From contig JAHLKI010000009.1 in NCBI GenBank assembly GCA_025602905.1, positions 1 to 64,000 on the forward strand: a DNA stretch of 64,000 nt, written 5' to 3'. The notes beneath the pieces were generated by a model, which was not told the DNA's origin, made no database searches, and saw only the letters and a program-made list of their open reading frames with translations. Made by a program: the position numbers and the translations under genes. The stretch comes from Phlyctochytrium arcticum (Eukaryota > Chytridiomycota > Chytridiomycetes > Chytridiales > Chytridiaceae). Positions 12,370 through 22,893 of this stretch are shown piece after piece (the first letter of the stretch is position 1; each line of letters opens with the position of its first letter).

Positions 12370-14540
12370 ATAGCACATAGTGGCGTATAACTTTCTTCCG
12401 CACTCCCAACGTTGTAGGGAGTCGACAACGTTGGTGGTGGATGTCACCGATGAGGCGGTGCAGCGACTGAATGCTGGGTTTAATTGGCTCCAGGTTAGTT
12501 GCCTTCCAGTCGCCCCCCGCCTTCTCGTTTGATCGGATATGTTTTGGAAGGGAGAGACTGATTGGTTCCCGCATCAATCTACAAAACAAATTTAACGGAT
12601 AAGCCACATATGTGGACGGCAGATAGTCAAAAACAACCTACCGGATGACTGATGCTACGAGGTTCGGATGCGGTTTTCCTCTGAGCCGCCGTCCTCTATA
12701 ATTTCACTAGGTAAGCTTGATAACCAAGCGCTGGATCCAGGGTAGCTTTTTCGGTGCACTTGCTCGTTGAGGTTGAGGTGCGCTCCAATTCTGAGCCGCT
12801 ATCTTCTATAAAATCACACAAGATGAGCCTGGAGGCAGGGCATTAGATCTAGCTGGACGACTTACCGGAGATGGGTTTCACAGATTTCCGCCATTCGCTT
12901 CTGAGCCGTCGATTTCTGCAAATATACCAATAAACAGAATATATGGAGGTTGATTGTAACCGAATGACTTACCGAAGGCTTCTTCTGATGGCTACCCATC
13001 GCTTGTGAGAAGCTGTGAGCCGCTTTCTTCTATGAATTACGAGTTGAGTTTGATGGTTCAGCAAGGTAATAGAGGTAGGCAAGCTTACCGAGGATGACAC
13101 TGCTTTTCAGTCGTTGGAAAATATGGAGGATTGGAACGGGTTGTCTGAACAAGAACCATTTTATACGCGGTTTGAGATGGTGATGGCCCGGCCTTGCAGA
13201 GTTGGCAAGGCTGCATAGTAAGCTGTCGCATTTGCTGCAGCAAGTGAGATTTTTGAGCCGAGTCAGTGCAGAATCCCAAAAGCAATTGACGCGCGCGGTC
13301 TTGACATTACGCGTCAATCAACGACGCGTCAATCGGCCACCAATTAGCGAAATTGGCATTTGAGATAATTGCATCCAAAGGTATTCTCATTACGGGCAAA
13401 AGAAAGCCCTCCACAAAGTTTGGGCGTACGATCCTTTCGGGGCTGTCAGATCCCTGATTGATTTTGATCAGGTTTACTATGATCATTTAGGGCCGCTGTT
13501 AGTCCAGAAATTGTTGTGGAGGGGAAAAGTCGAAAATCTTTCCTGGATGACCTTTAATTGGCCTCGACCTTGGAATCAGGTTTTCAGCCAAACGTTCCAA
13601 GTTCCAAAATGGAAGATTGCGAGATGCATGACGTGATCGATGCACATGCAATTTACCCGTCAAAAACGGGTCCAATTTTGCATATAAACAAAAGGTCTGA
13701 AGTGATACACAAACCTTGGTACTTTTCAGTTTCAGTGAGGAGATTTACAATTGGATTCACACATATATCCATGAAATCAGGTTGAATCAGACACATTCAA
13801 CGGTAGCCTATATACATTCAACGGTAGCCTATATAGGCATGGCAATTTCTACGCATTGCACTTCATAGTTTTGGGCCTGTCGCTACTGACGCGTCCTGTC
13901 AAAACGTGCGCATACCGAATTTGGTCGTGGCTCTCCACAAAGCGACTTTGAGACTGGATTCTTCCCAAATTGACCGGCACCGTCAATAATCGACCCCACA
14001 GGCCGTCAACTTCGATCTGTGCATTATCATATTGATCACTCCATATTGTGCCAGCTGCGAAACGCGTATTGTCACGGCTATGTGGAGGGACGCGTATCGG
14101 GCTTTCCGGGCCAAAAAACGACCTGCGGGGCCAAATGAAAGTGCGCTTTTCACGTTGAAAACTCTCTCAACCTTGGCAAATCAACCATCAACAATCCACC
14201 GCCAAAGTTATCACGCCCTCTCCTGTTCATCAAGATAAGCAACAAGCAGTACCGGGATCTCAAGTACCCTCGCGAGACCACCTTCTCTCTCCCACCAACT
14301 TGCTGCTACCTACTACGAATCCAGTTTTGGAACTATGACGACAAACAAGAATTACTGCGGTTCATACCTTCACCCGCATACAGTTATGAGAACAAGGAAC
14401 CAGTTCTATCCTCTACATCGGCTGGTCGACTGGAAAGGTCAAAGGATTTGATTTCCTTGGCCGCACGGAAGTGTATCAGGTAGGATGCAACGACCCGTGA
14501 AATGTGAAACTCTTTCTGATCTGCGAATTTGACAGAAGAA
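12370..14540. repeat. Large degenerate segmental duplication, copy 2
   Basis: Counterpart of 240-2240 in the same orientation, ending at a PAM2-family pseudogene. It contains a short perfect inverted repeat, 12406-12415 with 12425-12434 (CCAACGTTGT, 9-base loop). The conserved block upstream of family genes spans about 13930-14530, including an intron-like segment 14480-14535 (GTAGGATG to TTTGACAG). Confidence 0.68.
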
Positions 14541-14627
14541 TGCGGCTCAGAACGGAACAGTAGGGCTCAGACACCGACCCTACCCCCTAGACAAGAATCG
14601 TTAGCTCTCAGAACATTTTTGACCAAG

Positions 14628-14940
14628 ATGCCACACAACCTTTCAAATCCCGCTTGCAATTATGCATTCAAAAACTATCTATCAGTACTGAAGTCGGGAG
14701 GGTCCCCAAGGGTCCGCTGGTTTCATTTCAAGCTCCACGGCACATAACGTCACTCGCGTTGCGGTTCAGAGACAGGAAAAGGCGCCAGCCTTCAAATGGA
14801 ACGTCAACGCAGCCGAATTTGTTCCGGCCGCGGGAGAACATTGGGTAGGCTTTTTGTCACGATGATTGTGAATACCTGCTAACTCCGTATGTATAGCGAC
14901 CGGCTGCCGCCGCGGAATTTCATGGTTCAAATCTGAACAT
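14628..14940 (+). pseudogene. PAM2-family pseudogene, copy B
   Basis: The first-exon homology is broken by frameshifts: the PLAIMHSK portion and the GRVPK portion lie in different frames, and the expected Tyr-Trp reads Tyr-stop. The second exon still carries FKWNVNAAEFVPAA in one frame, followed by a family-type intron starting GTAGGCTTTT near 14845. The terminal exon is unrecognisable. A decayed copy, at the end of the second segmental duplication. Confidence 0.6.
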
Positions 14941-15138
14941 AATGGCAGAAGTGTTCGGGACCGAACCCGCCCGCTGTGCATATTCCATACGTGCCTTTAC
15001 ACACTTCATACCCATCTCCCTTCTGTTAAGGCCAACAGGATCCCGAACAAGAGCAAACAGAAAAGAGGATCCGCCCCCGTTTGAAAAACAGAGTTCTTCA
15101 GCTTTCAAAATTTATTTTTCAAGCTAGCCCTCGACAAG

Positions 15139-15440
15139 ATGACCCAACAAACCATCCTCGCTTTCCCCCTTGCGATCACCAGATCCCTCGATAACAATTT
15201 ACTGGACGATGGGACGTCCAAGCAAAGATAGTGTAAGTATATCCCGAAATCGGCGGTTTATTTATCACTCACCTTGCAATTGAGCAGAAGATGCGAACGA
15301 CGACAAAACGGTCGGTAAATCCACTGGCCGAACCGTTTGTCCGTAGCTGGCTGGTGGCCACCAAGGTAAAATCTTCGTGAGAATGATTTTGAATACTTGC
15401 TGATGCTAAATGCAGCATGCACAGCAACCGCCGCTCGAAA
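15139..15440 (+). pseudogene. PAM2-family pseudogene, copy C1 (frameshift in exon 1)
   Basis: Exon 1 (15139-15232) begins like the family, but one extra T puts the YWTMGR block out of frame and creates an early stop. A typical first intron follows (15233-15287), then exon 2 (15288-15365) with SVNPLAEPFVRSW, a PAM2-like motif whose final Pro is replaced by Arg. The next intron runs into the leader of copy C2. Confidence 0.6.
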
Positions 15441-15492
15441 ATACATCTTTACCCCTCAGAATTCAATATTTTTCTGCCCAATGAATTCAAAC

Positions 15493-15957
15493 ATGCGCAA
15501 CACAACAATCATCTTCTCTATTCCTCTCGCTATTATGCGATCAAAGGACTACCATCACCGGACCCCGGGAAGGGTCTCGCAAGCCCCGGTAAGTCTATTC
15601 CGCGACGGACGGCAGAATATGTCACTTACCTCGCAATTGACCAGAAAAAGGCGCCAGCCTTCAAATGGAATGTTAACGCAGCCGAGTTTGTTCCGGCCGC
15701 GATGGTAGGCTTTTCGTAACGATGATTGTGAATACCTGCTAATTCCGCATGTAAAGCGACCGGTGGAAGAGGCGGCTGCCGCCGCCGCCGAGCATCATCT
15801 CAACCCAAGGGCAGAACCCTTTGTCCCTGAAACCCAGTCGACTGTACATATGCCGGCCCCATTTATACATACAACATACCCCTCCCCTTACTGCTACGGC
15901 CAGTGGCCCTTTGTATATATCTATGTATTTCCGCCAGCACCTCCTTACTTTATTTAA
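15493..15957 (+). CDS. PAM2-repeat mini-protein, copy C2 (3 exons, intact)
   Basis: Exons 15493-15588, 15645-15704 and 15757-15957, all phase 0, encode 118 residues; an in-frame Met at 15481 is an alternative start. Exon 1 has FSIPLAIMRSKD but a diverged second half (YHHRTPGRV instead of YW-MGRV). Exon 2 carries the tryptophan-type motif FKWNVNAAEFVPAAM. Exon 3 has a poly-Ala run, the canonical HLNPRAEPFVPE motif and the aromatic tail PYCYGQWPFVYIYV. This is the shortest intact family member, with two PAM2 modules. PABP binding is inferred from the motif. Confidence 0.65.
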
Positions 15958-16531
15958 AACATTTTCTTTCAATAAGACGCAAAATTGCGCAACACTATAC
16001 TCCGAACAACACTAAAAGTATCGAGATGCAACCCATTTGAGTCGTGCTCTTCATTATCTTCTCCAAGTCTACCCAATCGAGCCATACTTACCTCACAAAA
16101 GGACAATGTTCTCATAGTCCATTGAGCATCCATGACCATATCTTTAGCGGGAGAGTACATTGATAAGTGAAGACATTCCGCCAGCCCGTCGGAGCTCAAC
16201 CTGCTTCTACATAAGTTTACTTTCCGCTCAGCAAAGCGCTAAGGTGCCAAACATGTATGTGGACACCTAACAAATGTCTTCCCGCACAAGTCCTGTCATT
16301 GAAAGTGGCACAAGTTAGAGGATATGATATTTATGTATATGTTATTATTTACAATGATCTGTGTGTATGTACATTGTTATTTTTTGATTTTTTGTGATTT
16401 TTTAGGTTTTTTCTTGGTTTTTTTTTCTTATTTTTTTTTTAGTTGTAGCGGAGTAGGCGGAACCACCTCTGGGCGGTGGGCATCTTGGAGGCTTACGCCC
16501 ACCGCCACTGTGATGGCGTTGGGACCTCCTG
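15958..16531. other. Intergenic stretch with T-rich tract
   Basis: No gene seen. The right part (16320-16440) is strongly T-rich on the plus strand, which would be the A-rich 3' flank of the minus-strand IMA1 gene. Confidence 0.5.
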
Positions 16532-18583
16532 TCAGGGTCCCCGCTGGGGTGGTGGTGGCGGCTGGTGCCGCACAGGCCAGCACCCATCAAAGGGTGAGGG
16601 CCGCCCGTGCGGCACTGTGTTGGGAGGGGATGGCGTGCGGCGATGAGATGTCAAATTGAGAGTGGACATGCCGGGCACCATCCCCTCTTCTTCGGACATG
16701 ACCATGCGTTGTGGTCGCGGCCACTCCAGTTCTTCCTCGTCATCTCGAACTGGGTGGCCGCCCCTTTCGCGCAGAAGATCCTGTGGGTGGCGGACATCAT
16801 ATCTTGGGTTGCGGATGCGCCGCTGAAACCGGGTGGCAATCCCGGAATCCCTTGGATCGTCCATAAATTGATCTAGGGGAGGCTGTACTGGCTTGAACTC
16901 AGTGGTATTCTGATATCCTAGATCCACCAGAGTAGATGTCACATCGGCAGGGCGTTTGCGCTGACTCCTCTCGCGGGGTGACAGCCATTGGTAACCAATC
17001 TTGATCGAGGCCCACAGGTTTTTTGCGACCAGAAAAAAGGCGACGCCCGCGAACAAAGACGCCCAGAAGTCGGATAGCGTGCTGACCAACGTCGTATTGA
17101 TGATTTGGTCGGAAACAATTACCCCAAGGGCAAGGATTGGGCCCTTGAGGGTGACGCGCCTTGGCTTTCTGGCCATCATAGTTTTTCGCTTATAGTTTAG
17201 CCACGCCCCAAACTCAGTCCAAAAGAATACGAAGATGGCAGTTTCAACGAGAAGGGTTGCGCGGTGGGTGATGAAGCCGTCATAGCAATTTTCCGGGAAC
17301 GGTCCGGAGAATGTACAAGACACCAGAGCACTAGGAAAGATTGCTTCGACAATGTGATGAAACCGGATGTGGTGGATCATGAACCATCGGGTATCGGAAG
17401 TAGTGGAGAGTGTATGTCCGACACTGATCAAAAATAGCTGGAAACCTTTGACAATGAGTTAGGATGCGTGACAGTACTAGGAAAGGAACAGAGACCGTAT
17501 ACATACCGTGGACGACACCGTGGAAGAGCAGACGTAGCAGTGAGAGCTGAGAGAAGACACCAATCACGACGATGGGAAATGGCAGGAGAAAAGATATGGC
17601 TGGTAATAACTGACGAGCACGAAGTAGCAGCATTTTCTTGATTCTCTCCTTGCGGGCTGGACGACGAGGGGGTTGTTTTTGAGCAGTAGCTTGCGTACGC
17701 TTATAGTTGTTGATCATGTCTCTGTGGCGCCATTCTTGTTTTCGTAACTCGTGCTCGACTCCACCTTGGCAGAGCGCACAAACAATGGGATACCGACTCA
17801 AGAGGTCAGCTTTGTGTTCCTTTGCCCTCGCCAACTTGAAAGCGTAATCCGGGTGATCATCAGCTGGTAGCCATGATGACATTTGGTTGGCGTGGAATTC
17901 CTGACGGCGAGAGCATTCACCACAGAAGATGCCATCAGCGACAAAAGTCCGATGATGCTGTTCCGGTTTCGAGTATGGAAGACGACGCTGGTATCTCATT
18001 TCGATCAGGTCAGAGGCAATGTCACCATTCTAAGCGTTTGAATGTGGGTCAGATCAACATGGTCCTTGGATAGTTGTTTAAGCGACTCTCATGTCTTACC
18101 TCATCCAGCACATTATCACAGTCGCAGAAACGACAGTACCACTTGACAAGTTTGTTTTTATGATTGAATGTGGGTCTCAGGATGGCTGGGTTGTTTCGTA
18201 TCTTGGATGGGAAATTGGGGGGTACAGACGGGATGCCAAGAGCAGTGAGACCAGGGAGTTGAGAGTGTGTGTTGTAATAAAAGCACTTGAGGACGATTTG
18301 CCGGTGATTGCGATCAAAGGACCATTTGCGGTATCTGCGGTAACTGCATATCGAATTAGAGCTTTCTCCATACAGTGGCTGCAACAACTTGAACTTACTA
18401 GGAACGGAAACGAGCAAAAATCCGAGGTGGTACTACTCCGAGTATCACAACAAAAACGAAAAAAGTCAAGAGCAGAAGGATCACACCGAACTCAATATAG
18501 GTATCCAGTAGCATATGTTCGCAAGTCGTCGTCGTCGTCATGGTCGGGCCTAAAGGCAGTGGTGGGGGAATATGGTGAATCAT
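16532..18583 (-). CDS. IMA1: Ima1/TMEM201-type inner nuclear membrane protein
   Basis: Four exons (18399-18583, 18100-18343, 17507-18029, 16532-17445) join in frame to 621 residues. An N-terminal hydrophobic helix (ILLLLTFFVFVVILGV) precedes an Ima1_N-type cysteine domain with WYCRFCDCDNVLDE, GIFCGECSRRQEFH and IVCALCQGG. Further membrane segments follow (LLPAISFLLPFPIVVIGVF, LLVETAIFVFFWTEFGAWL, and FWASLFAGVAFFLVA near the middle of the last exon), then a Pro/Arg-rich tail facing nucleus or cytoplasm. Proteins of this family sit in the inner nuclear envelope and link chromatin or LINC complexes to the membrane. The first cysteine pair reads KCFYYNT where the family normally has C-x-x-C, so one metal ligand appears lost. 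The start is uncertain; Met residues a little downstream are also possible. Confidence 0.85.
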
Positions 18584-20621
18584 TTTGATAGATCAGTGAA
18601 TGATTCAGATGTTTCTGGGGGGCCAGCGTCCGGGGCCCAAGCCGTCTGCGATTTATACCCCGACGCGTAACTTCAAAAGTGCTGCGCTTGACCTGGCTAT
18701 AGTCCCTGGAACTCCCAGGATGTGGTGGCCGCAAGCATATGTGACTTTATGACTTTTGTACTTTGTGATATATTATACCATGGTAGATTTCATCATGTCC
18801 AAATCAATTGGGATGATACTGAATTGAATTGAATTGAGAGATGATGATTTTTGGCATCAACGCAGCGACTGAGCAACAGCAGTAGATGCTCAGAAATTGC
18901 GCAGAGAAATCGCGCAGAGTCAGGGGTCGAATAAAAATTGATTTTGGCTTCTGCGCTTTGTCGGTTGTGATGCGCAAACGTACCGAAGTTTGTTTATATT
19001 GGGGCCCAGCCACTATATTTTCATCCAGAGTTGACCATAGCCGCTATCAGTCGGCATAATCGCCGTTGCTAGTGAAAGAGCAGAAGTATTTCTTGTCATC
19101 GCCGACTTTTACCCCGGTCGAGTGCTGTTGTTGTAAGTCCCAAAGTCGTTTTTTGCCCGACGTTCCAAATTCCAAGTGAGATGTCGCTGATGGCAAAGTC
19201 ACGGCCATTCTCCTCCTTATTACGTGATGCGATGACACATGCAATTGGGGTCCAGATGCCGAGCCAAAAATCGCGGAGAAGCAAAAAACTAGCGCTGGAA
19301 AGCTGTGCTGAATTGGGCAAGGTATAAGCTGCGGCGATTTATTTCTAGCAATGGTATTATGATATTTCAACGGAAGATTCGGAGAATCTGCAAATGGCCA
19401 GTTTCAATGGTCTTGTCATTTCGAACAAAAAGTGCGATCTGCGGCGCGGCCAATATCAACAAACCCACTTTTCGGTATGACCACGCGAGATGGGTTTGCT
19501 TGGAATCAGGGACCAATTACCTGAAAGCTCCAAGAAACAGGTTTGACGGATATACGGATGGATGTGGAGGGAAATGTCGATTGCCAATACTGAGACAGGA
19601 ATTGATCTTGACTTCAAACATTTTTAATAACAAGGATGAAATACATACAATGCTTGCTGAAAGCCATGGCAAGATTGCTGCATCTTATAGCCTTGCCCTG
19701 ACTTTTGACGCGTCCTGTATTGACTGACGCGTGCTGTCAAAAATATGTGGATCTTCAGCTCTCCACATCACCTCTCCACAAACCCGATTTCAGCCCAGAT
19801 TTCATCCAAATTTGCCCTCACCGTCAATTCTCAAACCGCACCATCTACAACGGTGACAGTGCGTGTGTGCAGGAGATATTCCTGCACATGTGCACTGTCA
19901 CAGTGATTAACGCGTATCGTACCTTCCGGGCCAAAATCCACCTGTCGGGCCAGATACTAGTGCGCTGTTCAACACAAAAACTCTCTCAACTTTCGCACTT
20001 CAACCATCAACCATTCATGGTCAAAGTCATCACAACCTCTCCTGTTCATCAATCAAAACAACAAGCAGTGCTAGGATTTCAAATGACATCGCAAACAACA
20101 ATTCGCCGGGCTTCCCGCTCCCACCAAGCGCCTGCTACCTACCCCCGATTCTCTCAGAACTACGGCGACGAGCACGAATTTCTGCGTCACGCATCCACCT
20201 CTAAGAGCAAGAAATTTGCTCTTCTCACCACATCAGACCATCGACTGGAAAGGTCAAGCACATTGATATCCTCGGCCATGCGGAGGTATCTTCGGTAAGA
20301 TGCGACAAAAAAAGCATGTAAACACCCCTCTGACATAACAGTTTGATAGAAGAAAGCGGCTCAGAACCCGGCATCAGAGTTCCCCGCCACATTGTATTGG
20401 AAGATGAACAATGAACCAAAGAAGCAAGCAGTACGCCCACACAAACACATTCGAAGTACTCCGTATTGCAAGACATCGATCGACCATGGCTTATCCTTGC
20501 AGCAAAGAAGTTCAGCCCACACAGTGCATCTCTCGGAGACTTTGACCCTCGCTATAAAGGGCCGCCCGGAAATCAGAGTTCTTTACCTCCTAGAATTTAA
20601 AATTCTATTCCCTACCAAAAA
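18584..20621. repeat. Repeat-rich flank of PAM2 copy D
   Basis: Contains a short TGAAT microsatellite (about 18820-18838), a partial copy of the 4210-4470 repeat (19030-19270), and the conserved upstream block of the PAM2 family (about 19700-20360), with an intron-like segment starting at the GTAAGATGCG after 20290. That block is open for nearly 200 codons here (19705-20298), but the equivalent regions near 2000 and 14200 are not open, so I do not call a gene. Confidence 0.5.
20530..20621 (+). promoter_or_regulatory. PAM2-family promoter with TATA-like box (copy D)
   Basis: The block CTCGGAGACTTTGACCCTC is followed by CTATAAAG at 20552-20559, then by the leader words CAGAGTTCTTTACCTCCTAG and TTTAAAATTC just before the ATG at 20622. 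The same order recurs before the copies at 22339 (CTATAA at 22264-22269) and 28869 (CTATAA at 28788-28793), always 65-80 bases before the ATG. Confidence 0.6.
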
Positions 20622-21601
20622 ATGCCTTGCACAATAATCCTTTCGATCTCCCGGCCGATAATGCGCGCAACTAATTCCAGCTACTGGACGATGGGCCGCG
20701 TCCCGAAGCCATAAGTAAGTTACTCCCGTAATCGACGGTAAACATGTCACTTACCTTGCGATTGAGCAGAAACCTCGAAAGGCATCTCAGAAGGGCCTCA
20801 ATCCAAATGCAGCACCATTTGTGCCGGTAAGGCTTCTTCCGTAACTATACTTTTGAATACTGGCTAACGCTTTGGTGACAATGCTTAGATGAACGAGAAT
20901 GTCGCCCCAGCGGCCGAGGCAACGGGTAATCCATTTGCTCTCGAGTTCTCTCCCGATGTTGCTCCCTAGCGGCCGAGTCGACGGGCCTTAATCCATTGGC
21001 CCCTGAGTTCTATCCCGAGGTTGCGCCCATGACAATGGGACGTCCCGCCCAAAGTGGAGTAAGTATATCCCGACATCGACGGTAAACATATCACTCACCT
21101 TCCGATTGAGCAGAAACCCCAAAAGGCATCTCAGAAGGGCCTTAATCCCCATGCCGCACCATTTGTTCCTGACTATTTGAAGCCGGCAATGGTAAGGCTT
21201 CTCCGTGATAATGGGTTGAACGCTGGTTAACGCTGTGATGGCAATGCTCAGACCGCCAACAATGGGTTGTACCGGCAGCGAAGGCGACGGGGCTCAATCC
21301 TCTGGCTAAGGAGTTCGTGCCGGAGGTCCATCCCATTGCGCCGGCAGCGGAAGCAGCGGGACTCAATCTTATGGCTCAGGAATTTTTCTCGGAGGTCCAT
21401 CCCATGCATATACAATCAGAAGTCCACGACCCCATGTATATAGCCCCACAATCCCTCTACTGTTTCGGGCCATGGCCCATTGTACATTTGTACATAGTCC
21501 CCGTCATTACTCCACATTATTTCTATTTTCTCAAAACTACAAAGTCGCGCAATCCAATACTCCGCAAAAGTATCACAGTTCGATTTCATTTGAAAGCTTG
21601 A
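20622..21601 (+). pseudogene. PAM2-family copy D, composite and disrupted
   Basis: Exon 1 (20622-20714) is well conserved (SSYWTMGRVPK) but ends in an in-frame TAA directly before the donor. Later modules are recognisable: QKGLNPNAAPFVP, a degenerate module ending in TAG, STGLNPLAPEFYPEV followed directly by MGRPAQ and a second first-intron-type intron (from 21059), QKGLNPHAAPFVPDY, TGLNPLAKEFVPEV and AGLNLMAQEFFSEV. It ends with an aromatic tail (YCFGPWPIVHLYIVP). The final exon is one base out of phase with the preceding exon. It looks like two tandem units fused. Splicing around the damaged exons would be needed for any product. Confidence 0.55.
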
Positions 21602-22338
21602 TCAAAGACGCCATTCCTTTTAAGTCGTACCACTCCTTGGTGCTTCATTTTTTATGCATTGGCCCGAGCGGGATGCAAATACATGCCTGGATAAGACCTG
21701 ACCTTCTATACAGGGAGAATGCAACATCGACTTGATGGGCTTTATTGGGATTTAACATGAAGAGCATGGGAGTGAAACTTGTTGGATCCTCTGAAGGCCA
21801 TGGTCTCACAATGGCAATTTTGATATGGTATTATACGATTTTGAGTTGAATGATTACAGTATATTGAAAAATGACTGCCCGGAAAGTTACGCATTTTAAA
21901 CATATCCAAGCTCGCGCGTTTTGGCAACATTTTAAACATATCCTATATCTTTCGCTTTTTCGTGATCTACTCTCGGGGATGGACTTTAAGATCTTTTTGA
22001 CTGAATCCTAGTTACCACATTCCTATCAGATTTTTGACATCGATAAAATGAACGAAAGACGGAATTCTGCGCGGCCAAGCGCTTGCCAACTATGACATGA
22101 GATCCTCACCCCAAAATAAGCTTTCCTAACATACCATCATTTTGAGGGTTTCAAGATATTTCACCGATCCTTCTTCTCGCGACGGGCCTAGGTGCCGGAT
22201 GACATACGCAAAATTATACATGTTTCTATAAGTGGGTACATCTCGGAGAGTTTGACCCTCACGCTATAAGGTACGGGCCCCCGTTCTGATATCAGAGTTC
22301 TTTACCTCCTAGAATTTAAAATTCCATAACCTCAAAAA
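21602..22338. promoter_or_regulatory. Upstream region of PAM2 copy E
   Basis: No gene seen in 21602-22100. From about 22110 the sequence is collinear with 5070-5215 and 28640-28795, ending in the TATA-like CTATAA at 22264-22269 and the leader CAGAGTTCTTTACCTCCTAG before the ATG at 22339. Confidence 0.55.
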
Positions 22339-22893
22339 ATGCCTTGCAAAATAATCCTTTCGATCTCGCTTCCGATAATGCGCGCAACGAATTCCAGCTA
22401 CTGGACGTTAGGCCGTGTGAGCAAAGCTCCAGTAGGTATATCCCGACACCTACGGTAAACATGTCACTTACCTTGCAATTGAGCAGAAAACCCGAAAGGG
22501 GGGCCGTCGCGGCATTAATCCTGATGCGATCTCGTTCGCCCCGTCACGCAAAACAGAACCGGTGAGACCTCTTCGTGAGAATGGCAGTGAATGCTCGCTA
22601 ACGCTATGACAACAATGCTCAGAACGAGGGGAAGGTGGCCAGAGCACTGAACCCGAATGCGCAACCATTCGTACCCACTCCTGCACACCCAGCGCCGGTA
22701 AGACCTCTCCGTGAGAATCTAAGTGAATGCTCTCTAACGCTATGACAACAATGCTCAGAACGAGGGGAAGTTGGCACCAGCGGCCGAGCCAGCCGCAATC
22801 AGACCTGGACTGAATCCCTTGGCCACGGAATTTGTTCCGGAGGTCCTACCATTGTACATAGCCCCCCAGCCATATTACTGCTTTCAACCGTGA
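22339..22893 (+). CDS. PAM2-repeat mini-protein, copy E (4 exons)
   Basis: Exons 22339-22431, 22487-22561, 22623-22697 and 22759-22893, all phase 0, encode 125 residues. Exon 1 reads SSYWTLGRVSKAP at its end. Three PAM2 motifs follow, one per exon: RGINPDAISFAP, RALNPNAQPFVP and PGLNPLATEFVPE. The tail begins normally (LYIAPQPYYCFQP), but a TGA stands where other copies have the TGG of the PWP motif, so the last 17 or so residues are lost (the frame otherwise runs to 22947). Introns 2 and 3 are nearly identical to each other and carry a GCTAAC branch-point word, or a close variant, about 20-25 bases before the acceptor. Confidence 0.7.

Noticed and set aside
19705..20298. 197-codon open frame upstream of PAM2 copy D as an N-terminal exon
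   Set aside because: The equivalent blocks before copies A, B and F are not open, and each family gene has its own TATA-like promoter after this block.
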